DNA of 64,000 nucleotides from Porphyromonas macacae DSM 20710 = JCM 13914 (GTDB lineage: Bacteria > Bacteroidota > Bacteroidia > Bacteroidales > Porphyromonadaceae): the NCBI RefSeq assembly GCF_000379945.1, contig NZ_KB904124.1:310001-374000 (forward strand). The letters are read 5' to 3'. How positions within the stretch are numbered: position 1 is the first letter of the stretch; the number at the start of each line of letters is the position of its first letter. Below the pieces are notes generated by a model. That model was not told the origin of the DNA and made no database searches. It worked only from the letters and a program-made list of their open reading frames with translations. Below are positions 18,966 to 28,336 of the stretch, piece by piece. The translations under genes were made by a program, and so were the position numbers.

Positions 18966-20045
18966 ATGCCAACTATCAATCATCGAATCGGGAACACAAT
19001 AAAGATCATTTTAACCTGCTCTGCCATGCTTTTAGGCCTCGGCAGCTGCAGCAACGGCGGCGGGGGCGGCACTTTCACCCGGTCTACGGGTAAACCGGGA
19101 GAGGTCATGCTGGCTATCAACAAAAAACATCTTAATGACCAAACAGGGAAAAAGATACAGAACATGCTGGTGGAGCCTGCAATCGGTTTACCGCAAAACG
19201 AGGCTTCCATGCGTGTTTCACGGGTAAATCTGGAAAGTTTCGACAGCTTCCTGAGATACGTGCGCAACGTTCTTCTGGTAGACGTAGACCCGGAGCGGTT
19301 TACAACCACCTCACTCAAATACAGCTATGACGAGTGGGCCAAAGGACAAATCGTGATACGCATCAACAGCGTTTCTCCCGACTCGTTGAATGCCTACATC
19401 GATCGCAACAAAGAGGGCATCATGAATCGTTTTATCAACCACGAGCTCTTCCTCTTCGGCGAAGTTCTGGAAAAATCGTACAGTGGCAGTGCAGACCGCA
19501 ATGCCGACAGCATTTTCAATCACCGCATCAATGCTCCCGGCGATATCGTGGGGTGGAAATTCGGGAAAGATTTTCTGTGGATGTCCAACAGCCTGCCGCG
19601 GAAACGTCATGATCTGCTGATCTATACCTACCCGTATACGGGTCAAGGCTCTCTGGGTATCGACCGCATGACGGAGATGCGCGACTCGGTGCTGCGCGAA
19701 AACATACAGGGAGCTTATGAAGACTCCTATCCTACCACACAGAGGGAATATTCTCTATACCACCGTTATGTCACCATGCACGACGGCACGGTGCGCGGAG
19801 AGCTGCGCGGCCTCTGGCACATGCACGGCAAGGCACGCATGGGCGGCCCGTTCGTAAGCCAGGCATACGCCAACAAAGAGGAGGGTAAGGTGTACGTGGT
19901 GGAAGGCTTTGTCTACAACCCGAACGACGATCTCCTGACGTTGCTCAGGATGATGGAATCCATGCTTTATACATTCAGGCCGGGCACCGAAAAGAAATTC
20001 GACCCGGAAAATATCCTCAAGTGTAAATACACCAGAATGAATTAA
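18966..20045 (+). CDS. DUF4837-type lipoprotein
   Basis: A 359-residue lipoprotein. The signal peptide ends LLGLGSC with Cys28 as lipid anchor, followed by a Gly-rich spacer. The mature protein opens with GKPGEVMLAINKKHL and later has LRYVRNVLLVDVDPERF and EWAKGQIVIRINSVSPD, a pattern I associate with DUF4837, a Bacteroidetes-only family of unknown function. ATG 18966 is chosen because upstream codons in this frame run through the end of ispF and would bury the signal peptide. It lies between ispF and pdxA on the same strand, 83 bases before pdxA. No function can be assigned. Confidence 0.75.
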   Translation: MPTINHRIGNTIKIILTCSAMLLGLGSCSNGGGGGTFTRSTGKPGEVMLAINKKHLNDQTGKKIQNMLVEPAIGLPQNEASMRVSRVNLESFDSFLRYVRNVLLVDVDPERFTTTSLKYSYDEWAKGQIVIRINSVSPDSLNAYIDRNKEGIMNRFINHELFLFGEVLEKSYSGSADRNADSIFNHRINAPGDIVGWKFGKDFLWMSNSLPRKRHDLLIYTYPYTGQGSLGIDRMTEMRDSVLRENIQGAYEDSYPTTQREYSLYHRYVTMHDGTVRGELRGLWHMHGKARMGGPFVSQAYANKEEGKVYVVEGFVYNPNDDLLTLLRMMESMLYTFRPGTEKKFDPENILKCKYTRMN

Positions 20046-20128
20046 CCGGCGTTTTTGAAAAAAACTTAAACTGAATCACTTATTCCGGTACTTCTATCGA
20101 AACGGTCTCGGACAACATTTACAATGAA

Positions 20129-21244
20129 ATGGAAAACAGAAAGCTACGCATAGCCATCTCTCAAGGCGACATAAACGGCATCAGCTACGAGATTTTATTC
20201 AAGATATTCGAAGAAGAGCTTATGCTCGAATTGTGTACGCCCGTCATCTACGGCTCCACGCGTGTGGAAGCTTTCTGGCGAAAACGCCTGGAGCAGAAAC
20301 CCGAAGAACATAAAAAATGGGTGCCGGTAAACGATGTGAGCGAAGTGCGCGATGGCAGGGTAAACATCATCAACTGCGGCTGCCGCGAATGGATGGTAGA
20401 TCCGGGCAAAGCAACGGCAGACAGCGGACAAGCGGCAGCCGAAGCATTGTTTTGCGCTACGCAGGACGTGATGAAAGGTTTGTGCGACGTACTGGTCACG
20501 GCGCCTATCAATAAGGCAGCCATGCCGAAAGAAATTTTTCCATACAAAGGACATACCGACTATTTGCAGGAAGCAGCAGCCGAAAAACCGGGAGAATCTC
20601 TGATGATACTCTGCTCCGGAAACACCCGTGTAGCTCTTGTCACCACACACCTGCCATTGAACGAAGTAGCCGGTGCAATCACACCCGAACTGATCCTGCA
20701 GAAACTCCGGCTTATGGAGCATAGCCTGATCCGTGACTTCGGCATCGTAAAGCCGCAAATAGCCCTGCTCGCACTCAATCCGCATGCCGGAGATAAAGGG
20801 CTGATCGGAGAGCAGGAACAAAGGATCATCAAACCGGCAATGGAACAGGCCAAGGCATTGAACATCTTTGTTCACGGTCCTTTTGCTGCAGACGGTTTCT
20901 GGGGATCGCCCAACACGCTGGATTCGTTCGACGGTATTCTGGCCATGTACCACGACCAGGGATTGGCTCCGTTCAAAACGCTCTACATGGACCGGGGCGT
21001 AAACTTTACTGCCGGATTGAGCATCGTGCGCACATCGCCCGACCACGGTACGGCATACGATATCGCCGGCAAGGGTATTGCATCCGAGGTTTCCATGCGC
21101 GAAGCCATCTACACGGCAATAGACATCTACCGCAACCGCAGGACCTACTACGAAGCCAACCGCAATCCGCTGCGCAAACTCTATTTCAACCGTGGCAAGG
21201 ATGATGAGAAAATCGATCTGACCGCAGAAGACGATAACGACTGA
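20129..21244 (+). CDS. pdxA: 4-hydroxythreonine-4-phosphate dehydrogenase
   Basis: A 371-residue PdxA, which oxidises 4-phosphohydroxy-L-threonine in the DXP-dependent route to pyridoxal phosphate. The N-terminal motif is SQGDINGISYEI instead of the common GDPAGIGPE. The metal and substrate motifs are intact: PINKAAM, GHTDYLQ, NPHAGDKGLIG, MYHDQGLAPFK and TSPDHGTAYDIAGKG. The acidic tail DLTAEDDND is a short extension. It starts 83 bases after the DUF4837 gene and ends 50 bases before the AddA-like helicase. Confidence 0.94.
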   Translation: MENRKLRIAISQGDINGISYEILFKIFEEELMLELCTPVIYGSTRVEAFWRKRLEQKPEEHKKWVPVNDVSEVRDGRVNIINCGCREWMVDPGKATADSGQAAAEALFCATQDVMKGLCDVLVTAPINKAAMPKEIFPYKGHTDYLQEAAAEKPGESLMILCSGNTRVALVTTHLPLNEVAGAITPELILQKLRLMEHSLIRDFGIVKPQIALLALNPHAGDKGLIGEQEQRIIKPAMEQAKALNIFVHGPFAADGFWGSPNTLDSFDGILAMYHDQGLAPFKTLYMDRGVNFTAGLSIVRTSPDHGTAYDIAGKGIASEVSMREAIYTAIDIYRNRRTYYEANRNPLRKLYFNRGKDDEKIDLTAEDDND

Positions 21245-21294
21245 TTTCCCGCTCTCGCCACATTCTTCTTTTTTCGTTCTCAAACGCAACTCTC

Positions 21295-24200
21295 ATGCAG
21301 CTCAGTGTATATACAGCTTCGGCTGGTGCCGGAAAAACGCACAAATTGACAGGAGAGTTTCTCTTGCTGTCTTTAAGCAGACCCGGAGCTTTCAGGCACA
21401 TACAGGCCGTAACGTTTACCAACAAGGCCATGGCCGAGATGAAAGAACGTTTCGTGAAGGAGCTGCACACTGTAGCCATAGTACCGGAGGAGTCGGCTTT
21501 CACGGACGAACTTTGCGAAAAGCTGAGAATAAGCGTGGAAGAACTGCAGAAAAAAGCAGGCGAAACGTTGTACAATGTTATGAACGACTATGATGCTTTC
21601 AGGGTCAAGACGATAGACGCTTTTTTTCAAGAAGTGATCCGCGCCTTTGCCCGCGAGCTGAATATGCCCTCGCATTACAGGCTGGAGATGGATGCTAAAA
21701 TCATGCTGGATCTTGCAGCCACTCGCCTTTTAGACAGTCTGGACCACAACCCCGATATGGGCAAAGAGCAAAAGAAAGAACTGATCGACTGGCTCAAAGA
21801 GATTGCCGAAGAACAAATCGAACAGGGCAGAAACAGCAACATCAAAGCCGGGCTGATACGCATCGGTAAAGAACTCTTCTCCGAACGATTCAAACAAAAC
21901 TCCGTTAAAATCATTTCGCCCGAAGAATTCAAAGAGCTGAAGCAACGTTGCCACTCATCCATTGCTGTTTTTGAAAAAAAACGGCAGCAGCAGGCCGGGC
22001 AGCTCCTTGAGCTGCTGAACGATGCCGGGCGAATACCTCAGGAGCGTGTAAACAAAAATCTGGTAAAAGGATTGGAAAAGCTGCTCCGCAAACCCAAAGA
22101 AACGGAGCTGGCGGCAGCCATCCGTAACGTGGCCACGGCAACTCCCGCCCCCGGTGAGTGGAAAGAGCAGGAAAAGGGTATCCTGAAAGCTGCAACGAAA
22201 AACTCCGCACAGGCAGACGGCACAGCCATCGACGAAATCCGCTCGCTTATCATCGATCTTTATAATTACACCGAAAAGGAAGGTAAGGACTACGCCTCCG
22301 CCCGGGCAATACTCAAAAACCTGAATACATTTGCCCTGATCAGTGCGCTGCAGGAGCAACTCAACCGGATAAGCAGCGAAAACAACGTCAGCCTCATTAC
22401 CGATGCTACACAGTTCATCAACCGTATCATAGACGGATGCGAAATACCGTTTATCTATGAAAAACTGGGCGCACAGATACACCACCACATGCTGGACGAG
22501 TTTCAGGATACCAGCCGATTGCAGTACGACAACTTCAAACCGCTTCTGAAAGAAAGTTTGGACAAACAATACGGCAACCTTATCGTGGGCGATGTCAAGC
22601 AGAGCATCTACCGCTTTCGCAATTCGGACAGCAGCTTACTGTCCGGGCAGGTACCTGCAGATTTCAGCCACTATGTAAGAGAGTACAATCTGGATCGCAA
22701 CTGGCGCAGCGTCCCCGAAATCATACGCTTCAACAACGCCTTCTATAAATCCTTTGCAGAACACCTGGAGCAACTCTTCAACGAGGAGTACGAAACCGCC
22801 CTGAAGCTCTTCACCGAAACCTACTCGCAAGTGGAGCAGCAGGTACCGGCATCGCACAAAGAAGAGAGCGGGGCTGTGGTCGTTCATTATCTGCCGGAGG
22901 AAACGGACGAAGCGGATGAAATGGAACCGCTCGACGAAGCACCGGTTGCCGATATCGAAGAGATACGCCTGCAGGATCTTTGCGAAACAATATACGACAT
23001 CACCCGGCGCGGATACGGCCCGTCGGACATTGCTATCCTCGTACGTACCAACCGCGATGCGGAGATCATCGCCGACGCCATATTGAAGTACCGCACACCC
23101 GAAGGGGAACGCATACAGGTGGTTTCGGCCGAAGCGCTCAAAGTACGTAATTCCGCATCCGTAAGGCTGATTATAGCAGCACTCTGTTTCATCTCGGGCA
23201 ACACTTCGGAAACTCCATTAAACACCCTCCGCCTGCAAGAGGCTTACCGTGTTTCCTACGAAACGCTGAAAAGAAATGACCCTCAAACGGCAGTCGGTGC
23301 ATCGGTCGATACGGAAAAGATAGCAGCCTGCGCAGATCTGAACGTGGCCGAAGCGGCAGAAATGATTATCAACATTTTCGAGCCATTGATTCCGGAAGGG
23401 GAATGGCCTTATGTACTCAAGCTGCTGGATCTGATTGCCGGAGCACAGGCCGATTTCTCGGCAGACATAAAAGAGTTTCTCGATTTATGGGAAACGCGTC
23501 TCAACAAAGAGACCATCCCCGAATCGGCCGCCGCCCATGCCGTAACCATCATGACCCTGCACAAAAGTAAAGGACTGGGGTTTCCCGTAGTGTTGATGCC
23601 ATTCCTCGACTTCTCCGTCAGGACGCATGGGAGCAATGACTTCCTCTGGTGCGATATATCGAAATTCGACAACCGTTTCGACTTCGAAATGCCTGTCGAA
23701 TACAACAAACAACTGCTCGACACCGTATTCAAGCAGTACTATATCGACGAGGTGAGCCACATGCTTTTGGATCAACTGAACGTGCTCTACGTAGGAACGA
23801 CCCGTGCCAAACGCGAACTGCACCTGTGGATAAAACAGGCAAAGCAGGACAAACAGCGTGTCACCCGCTTCGAGTCGATGATTCAATCGTGTCTGACTTC
23901 ACTGAATGAGACCGACGAAAGAAATAATCAACTCTTCCTGAGCAAGCAGGTTGTCGATAAAGAAATGCCTCCACTGCCATACCTGCCGACGGAAAAACAG
24001 GAAAAAGAAGACAAAAAACCGAACGAAACCATACAGCTTAAGAGTATAGGCAGCAACCCCGTTCGCCAACGCATCGGCGTACTGATGGAAGGGCGCGATT
24101 TCTTCAAAGAGGATAACCCTCGCCGTCTGGGACGCATCATGCACTTGATTCTTCAGGAGATCAAGCAGCCGGCCGACATTCCGGAAGCCATCGAAGCTGC

Positions 24201-24564
24201 TATGGGAAAGGGGCTGATCACATACGACCGGGCCGAAATGCTAAAAAAAGAGCTCTTACAGATGATGGAGAACCCCACCGTAGCCTCCTGGTTCAACGGA
24301 AAAGATACGCTACTGCGCGAACAAGCCATTATCGGCCGCGAAATAGAAGGCAGCCGCAGACCCGACCGTATTCTGATTCATCCGGACGGAAGCGCCACAG
24401 TCATAGACTACAAATTCGGGGCATATCGCAGTAAGAAACATTTCACGCAAGTACGGGAGTATATGCAGTTACTCGCACAGATGGGCTACAGCCCCATAAA
24501 AGGCTTTTTGTGGTACGTGGCATTGGACGAGATTACTCCTGTCAAAATCGACAAACACCCATAA
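21295..24564 (+). CDS. AddA-like UvrD-family helicase with C-terminal nuclease domain
   Basis: A 1089-residue superfamily 1 helicase-nuclease resembling AddA/RecB of double-strand-break repair. Walker A is TASAGAGKTHKL (Lys14) and motif II is LDEFQDTSRLQYDN. Later come GDVKQSIYRFR and the helicase VI-like segment NVLYVGTTRAKRELHLW. The last ~170 residues contain a PD-(D/E)XK nuclease site (RRPDRI, then VIDYKFG). Such proteins normally act with an AddB partner, often next door; none is encoded within this window. Upstream is pdxA at 50 bases; downstream is a 214-bp gap with the nadB promoter. Confidence 0.92.
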   Translation: MQLSVYTASAGAGKTHKLTGEFLLLSLSRPGAFRHIQAVTFTNKAMAEMKERFVKELHTVAIVPEESAFTDELCEKLRISVEELQKKAGETLYNVMNDYDAFRVKTIDAFFQEVIRAFARELNMPSHYRLEMDAKIMLDLAATRLLDSLDHNPDMGKEQKKELIDWLKEIAEEQIEQGRNSNIKAGLIRIGKELFSERFKQNSVKIISPEEFKELKQRCHSSIAVFEKKRQQQAGQLLELLNDAGRIPQERVNKNLVKGLEKLLRKPKETELAAAIRNVATATPAPGEWKEQEKGILKAATKNSAQADGTAIDEIRSLIIDLYNYTEKEGKDYASARAILKNLNTFALISALQEQLNRISSENNVSLITDATQFINRIIDGCEIPFIYEKLGAQIHHHMLDEFQDTSRLQYDNFKPLLKESLDKQYGNLIVGDVKQSIYRFRNSDSSLLSGQVPADFSHYVREYNLDRNWRSVPEIIRFNNAFYKSFAEHLEQLFNEEYETALKLFTETYSQVEQQVPASHKEESGAVVVHYLPEETDEADEMEPLDEAPVADIEEIRLQDLCETIYDITRRGYGPSDIAILVRTNRDAEIIADAILKYRTPEGERIQVVSAEALKVRNSASVRLIIAALCFISGNTSETPLNTLRLQEAYRVSYETLKRNDPQTAVGASVDTEKIAACADLNVAEAAEMIINIFEPLIPEGEWPYVLKLLDLIAGAQADFSADIKEFLDLWETRLNKETIPESAAAHAVTIMTLHKSKGLGFPVVLMPFLDFSVRTHGSNDFLWCDISKFDNRFDFEMPVEYNKQLLDTVFKQYYIDEVSHMLLDQLNVLYVGTTRAKRELHLWIKQAKQDKQRVTRFESMIQSCLTSLNETDERNNQLFLSKQVVDKEMPPLPYLPTEKQEKEDKKPNETIQLKSIGSNPVRQRIGVLMEGRDFFKEDNPRRLGRIMHLILQEIKQPADIPEAIEAAMGKGLITYDRAEMLKKELLQMMENPTVASWFNGKDTLLREQAIIGREIEGSRRPDRILIHPDGSATVIDYKFGAYRSKKHFTQVREYMQLLAQMGYSPIKGFLWYVALDEITPVKIDKHP

Positions 24565-24734
24565 AGACAAATCATCCGGCCCTGCTCGTTTCTACGGCAA
24601 GATCTGCCAAACGGATGGATACCGTTTCTTTTGTATATATAAATATGGTGTATGAAGAGGCTTTTCACCCCTTTTGCCATAAGATTATATATAGCTAATC
24701 GGACTAACCGGCTCATCAAGCAAAAGTTATTAGT

Positions 24735-24742
24735 TACCTTTG
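24735..24742 (+). promoter_or_regulatory. -7 box of the nadBCA operon
   Basis: TACCTTTG matches TAnnTTTG and lies 37 bases before ATG 24779. No clear TTG was seen 19-21 bases upstream. It implies transcription from about 24750, so the earlier in-frame start at 24740 is not used. Confidence 0.5.
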
Positions 24743-24778
24743 CCTCATACCATTCTGCAAATCTTATCGAAAGAAGAA

Positions 24779-26320
24779 ATGTATCAATTCGATTATATCG
24801 TAGTCGGTGGGGGGCTGGCCGGTTTGTATACCGCACATAGAGCGGCCCTGACGGGTGCCACCGTTGCTATTATTACGAAAGAGGACATAACAGACAGCAA
24901 TTCATATTATGCACAGGGCGGCATTGCTGCCGTTACAGCTGAAGATGATAAGCCGTCGAACCATTTTGAAGATACCATAGAAGCCGGGCGCGGGCTCTGC
25001 GACGAGGAAGCCGTGCGCATACTGACCGAAGAAGCTCCACACCGTATCCGCGAACTTATTGCTTTGGGCATGCACTTCGATGTGGAGGCCGGAGGCGATC
25101 TTTCCTTGGGTTTGGAGGGCGGACACCGCCATAAGCGTATTTTGCATGCCGGAGGCGATAGCACAGGGCGTAAGGTAACGGAGTTTATGATTGAAGAGGT
25201 CAAGCGGGATAAACGCATCAGACTTTTTACCGAAAGGCAGGCTGTGCACCTGTTGGTAGATGATGAAGGCTGCTATGGCGTGAGTGTGTGGAACTGGTCT
25301 AAGGACTGCGAAGAAGTGTACTGCGGCAAGCATATCGTGATGGCTACCGGAGGGTCGGCCGCCATTTACGACCGCACCACCAATCCGAATGTGAGCATAG
25401 GAGACGGCATCGCCATTTGCTACCATGCCGGTTGTAAGGTGCGCGATCTGGAGTTTGTGCAGTTTCATCCTACGGCTCTTTATTCGGAAACGGGGCATTC
25501 TTTTCTTATCAGCGAAGCTGTGAGGGGCGAAGGCGCCTATCTGCTGAACAGCCGCGGAGAGCGATTTATGCCGGGCGTACATGAATTGGCCGAATTGGCA
25601 CCGCGCGATGTGGTGGCAAGACAAATTTTTCAGGAGATGCAGCGTTTGGACGATAACTTCGTTTACCTGTCTCTTGCTCATCTCGATAAGGATATCATCC
25701 GGCATCGCTTCCCCACCATTACACAGCATTGCAAACAGTTGGGGCTCGATTTTACCGATAAGATTCCCGTTGTTCCTGCTGCCCATTATACTGTGGGCGG
25801 TGTGGTTACGGATCTTTACGGCCGGACTACGGTGCCGCATCTGTATGCCGTGGGCGAGTTGGCCAGTACGGGCATCATGGGAGCTAACCGTTTGGCATCG
25901 AACTCTTTGATCGAGTGTCTGGTCTTCGGTCACCGTGTGGTAGAGGATGCCCGGGTACAGGTGGGTCACAGCCTTACTTCTTATGCCTACAATGCACATC
26001 TGCCCAGACCGCTAAGCAGCGAGCTGTACGAAAAGATCAAGCATGATTTGGCCAAGACCATGATGAATTATGTGGGTATCGTGCGTGATGCACCGGGGCT
26101 GGAAAAGGCTTTGCATCAGATCGAGGAGATGAGGCTTCTGCTGGATTTGAGTGCTGCCAGCAACCTTTACTCCCGCTTTGCCGCCCAACTGCTGGATGTG
26201 GGCGAATTAGTGACACGCGGAGCCATACAGCGTAAGGAAAGCAGAGGCGGACATTACCGCCGGGACTACCCCGAGCCACGGGAGGAGTACAAAAGACATC
26301 TGGAGAATAGACTGAAATAA
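24779..26320 (+). CDS. nadB: L-aspartate oxidase
   Basis: A 513-residue NadB, the flavoenzyme that oxidises L-aspartate to iminoaspartate for quinolinate synthesis. It has an N-terminal FAD-binding Rossmann motif VVGGGLAGLYTA (about residues 8-19), the SYYAQGGIAAV and GGHRHKRILHAGG substrate loops, VQFHPTAL, and AAHYTVGGV with GANRLASNSL near the C-terminal third. ATG 24779 follows an AGAAGAA tract and gives a standard N-terminus. nadC and nadA follow on the same strand at 70 and 36 bases, so the three genes form one operon for NAD made from aspartate. Confidence 0.97.
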   Translation: MYQFDYIVVGGGLAGLYTAHRAALTGATVAIITKEDITDSNSYYAQGGIAAVTAEDDKPSNHFEDTIEAGRGLCDEEAVRILTEEAPHRIRELIALGMHFDVEAGGDLSLGLEGGHRHKRILHAGGDSTGRKVTEFMIEEVKRDKRIRLFTERQAVHLLVDDEGCYGVSVWNWSKDCEEVYCGKHIVMATGGSAAIYDRTTNPNVSIGDGIAICYHAGCKVRDLEFVQFHPTALYSETGHSFLISEAVRGEGAYLLNSRGERFMPGVHELAELAPRDVVARQIFQEMQRLDDNFVYLSLAHLDKDIIRHRFPTITQHCKQLGLDFTDKIPVVPAAHYTVGGVVTDLYGRTTVPHLYAVGELASTGIMGANRLASNSLIECLVFGHRVVEDARVQVGHSLTSYAYNAHLPRPLSSELYEKIKHDLAKTMMNYVGIVRDAPGLEKALHQIEEMRLLLDLSAASNLYSRFAAQLLDVGELVTRGAIQRKESRGGHYRRDYPEPREEYKRHLENRLK

Positions 26321-26390
26321 CATGAAAACAATCTTTTTTGAGTATCTTATTATAATGAAAGGGATTGTTTGTAATCGATATATATGAAAT

Positions 26391-27239
26391 ATGGTAAATG
26401 AAGAAGTATTGATAGAGCGGATGCTGGATATTGCTTTTGATGAAGATATTGCCACGGGAGATATAACCACAAACTCCATTATTGCCCGAAGCGATTCGGC
26501 AGTGGCGGAGTTGAAAATGAAGGCCGACGGCATTATCTCCGGTCTGGCCGTAGCTCGGAAAGTTTTCGATCGTTTCCCCGACAAGGTGGAGTGGGAGCAG
26601 CTGGTGCAGGACGGCGACAGCGTGCACCGCGGGCAGATTATTCTGCGTATGCGGGGCAGTTATCGCACTTTGCTGCAGGGAGAGCGTCTGGCTCTGAACC
26701 TGTTGCAGCGGATGAGCGGCATAGCTACGGAAACAGCCCGCTATGTAGCTGAATTGCGCGGAACGAAGACCCGTATTCTGGATACCCGAAAAACGGCCCC
26801 GGGCTTGCGCATATGCGATAAAATGGCGGTACGCCACGGTGGCGGACTCAACCACCGTATGGGGTTGCATGATATGGTGCTTTTGAAGGACAATCATATC
26901 AAGGCGGCAGGCAGCATAGCGGCAGCCGTGGAGGCGGTGCGCCGGACGGTGCCCGTATCGGTGAAGGTGGAGGTGGAAACCGCTACGCTGGACGAAGTGC
27001 GCGAAGCCGTGGAGCTGGATGTGGATGTGATCATGCTGGACAATATGGATACGCAGACCATGAAAGAGGCGATTGACATCATCGACGGCCGTTGTTATAC
27101 CGAAGCGTCGGGTAACATGACGCGTGAAAGACTTGCTAAAGTGGCTGCCGTGGGAGTCGATTTCATCAGCGTGGGAGCCCTTACGCACTCCGTAACGGCG
27201 CTGGATATCAGTATGAATTTCGTTCTCGACCCGGCTTGA
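26391..27239 (+). CDS. nadC: Nicotinate-nucleotide pyrophosphorylase (quinolinate phosphoribosyltransferase)
   Basis: A 282-residue NadC, which turns quinolinate and PRPP into nicotinate mononucleotide. Diagnostic stretches include DEDIATGDITTNS near the start, LNLLQRMSGIAT, TRILDTRKTAPGLR with RHGGGLNHRMGLHD forming the quinolinate pocket, KDNHI, and VDVIMLDNM. It is the middle gene of nadB-nadC-nadA. Length and motifs are normal. Confidence 0.97.
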   Translation: MVNEEVLIERMLDIAFDEDIATGDITTNSIIARSDSAVAELKMKADGIISGLAVARKVFDRFPDKVEWEQLVQDGDSVHRGQIILRMRGSYRTLLQGERLALNLLQRMSGIATETARYVAELRGTKTRILDTRKTAPGLRICDKMAVRHGGGLNHRMGLHDMVLLKDNHIKAAGSIAAAVEAVRRTVPVSVKVEVETATLDEVREAVELDVDVIMLDNMDTQTMKEAIDIIDGRCYTEASGNMTRERLAKVAAVGVDFISVGALTHSVTALDISMNFVLDPA

Positions 27240-27275
27240 TGCACTTCCGGGCAGTCGAAACACTTAAACGAAGAG

Positions 27276-28202
27276 ATGAAAAAAGAAGAAATTATAGCTG
27301 AAATTGCACGTTTGAAGAAAGAGAAAAACGTGCTTATTCTGGCGCATTATTATGCTCGTCCCGAGGTACAGGATATTGCCGATTTTATAGGAGATTCCCT
27401 GCAGCTTTCGAGACAGGCTGCGGAAACGCAGGCCGATATTATTTTGTTTTGCGGGGTGCACTTTATGGCCGAAACGGCAGCCGTGTTGTCTCCGTACAAA
27501 AAAGTACTTGCCCCCACTAAGTATGCAGGTTGCTCTCTGGCCGAAGGGGCCGATGCCGAAGGTTTGCGCCGATGGCACGAGAAAAACCCCACAGGATTAG
27601 TGGTGAGTTATGTAAATACCACTGCCGCCGTGAAAGCCGAAACGGACTATTGTGTGACCTCTTCCAATGCGTTGGAAATCGTTAAAAGCCTGCCGGCAGG
27701 CGTACCCGTTCTTTTCGGCCCCGACCGTAATCTGGGAGCCTACATAGCCAAAGAAACGGGCAGGGAAATGGAGCTGTGGGATGCTTGCTGTTTTGTGCAC
27801 GAGCGTATAGACACCGAGTCGATCGAAGCAGCCCTGTATGCCTACCCCGAAGCAGATGTGCTCATTCATCCCGAAAGCAAAGGCGCCAATGATGTGTCGG
27901 TAATGAACCATCCGAGATGTTTCATGTACAGTACGGCAGGTATTCTGGCTCATGCGAGCCGCTCGTCGAAGCAGCAGTTCGTGATTGCCACCGAGCCGGA
28001 AACGCTCCACCTCCTGAAGAAGCAAAACCCCGGTAAAGAGTTTATTGCCATTCAGCCGGAAAACCGTTGCCATTACATGAAGCAGGCCGGTCTTTGGGAA
28101 GTGCTGGAGGCATTACGCGAAGAAAAATACCGGGTGACTGTGCCCGATGAAATCCGCGAACGAGCTCTGATTTCTCTGGAACGTATGTTGAGGTTCGGTT
28201 GA
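27276..28202 (+). CDS. nadA: Quinolinate synthase
   Basis: A 308-residue NadA, the [4Fe-4S] enzyme that condenses iminoaspartate with dihydroxyacetone phosphate. The three cluster cysteines of the family are visible at about Cys86 (YAGCSLAE), Cys171 or Cys172 (DACCFVHER) and Cys265 (ENRCHYMK). The substrate motifs ILAHYYARPEVQDIADFIGDS, CGVHFMAETA and YVNTTAAVKAETDYCVTSSN are intact. It closes the operon, 36 bases after nadC. Confidence 0.97.
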   Translation: MKKEEIIAEIARLKKEKNVLILAHYYARPEVQDIADFIGDSLQLSRQAAETQADIILFCGVHFMAETAAVLSPYKKVLAPTKYAGCSLAEGADAEGLRRWHEKNPTGLVVSYVNTTAAVKAETDYCVTSSNALEIVKSLPAGVPVLFGPDRNLGAYIAKETGREMELWDACCFVHERIDTESIEAALYAYPEADVLIHPESKGANDVSVMNHPRCFMYSTAGILAHASRSSKQQFVIATEPETLHLLKKQNPGKEFIAIQPENRCHYMKQAGLWEVLEALREEKYRVTVPDEIRERALISLERMLRFG

Positions 28203-28336
28203 AAGTTCTGTCTCTCTCTCATACAAGAAAGTTCTTTTTGTGCGTTATGTTTATAGAATTTGCCGACCCGTAGCATGATAACGCAATAAACAGGGCGGTA
28301 GTAGATTGTTGAATGTTTTTCCATCAAGAGCAGAAT

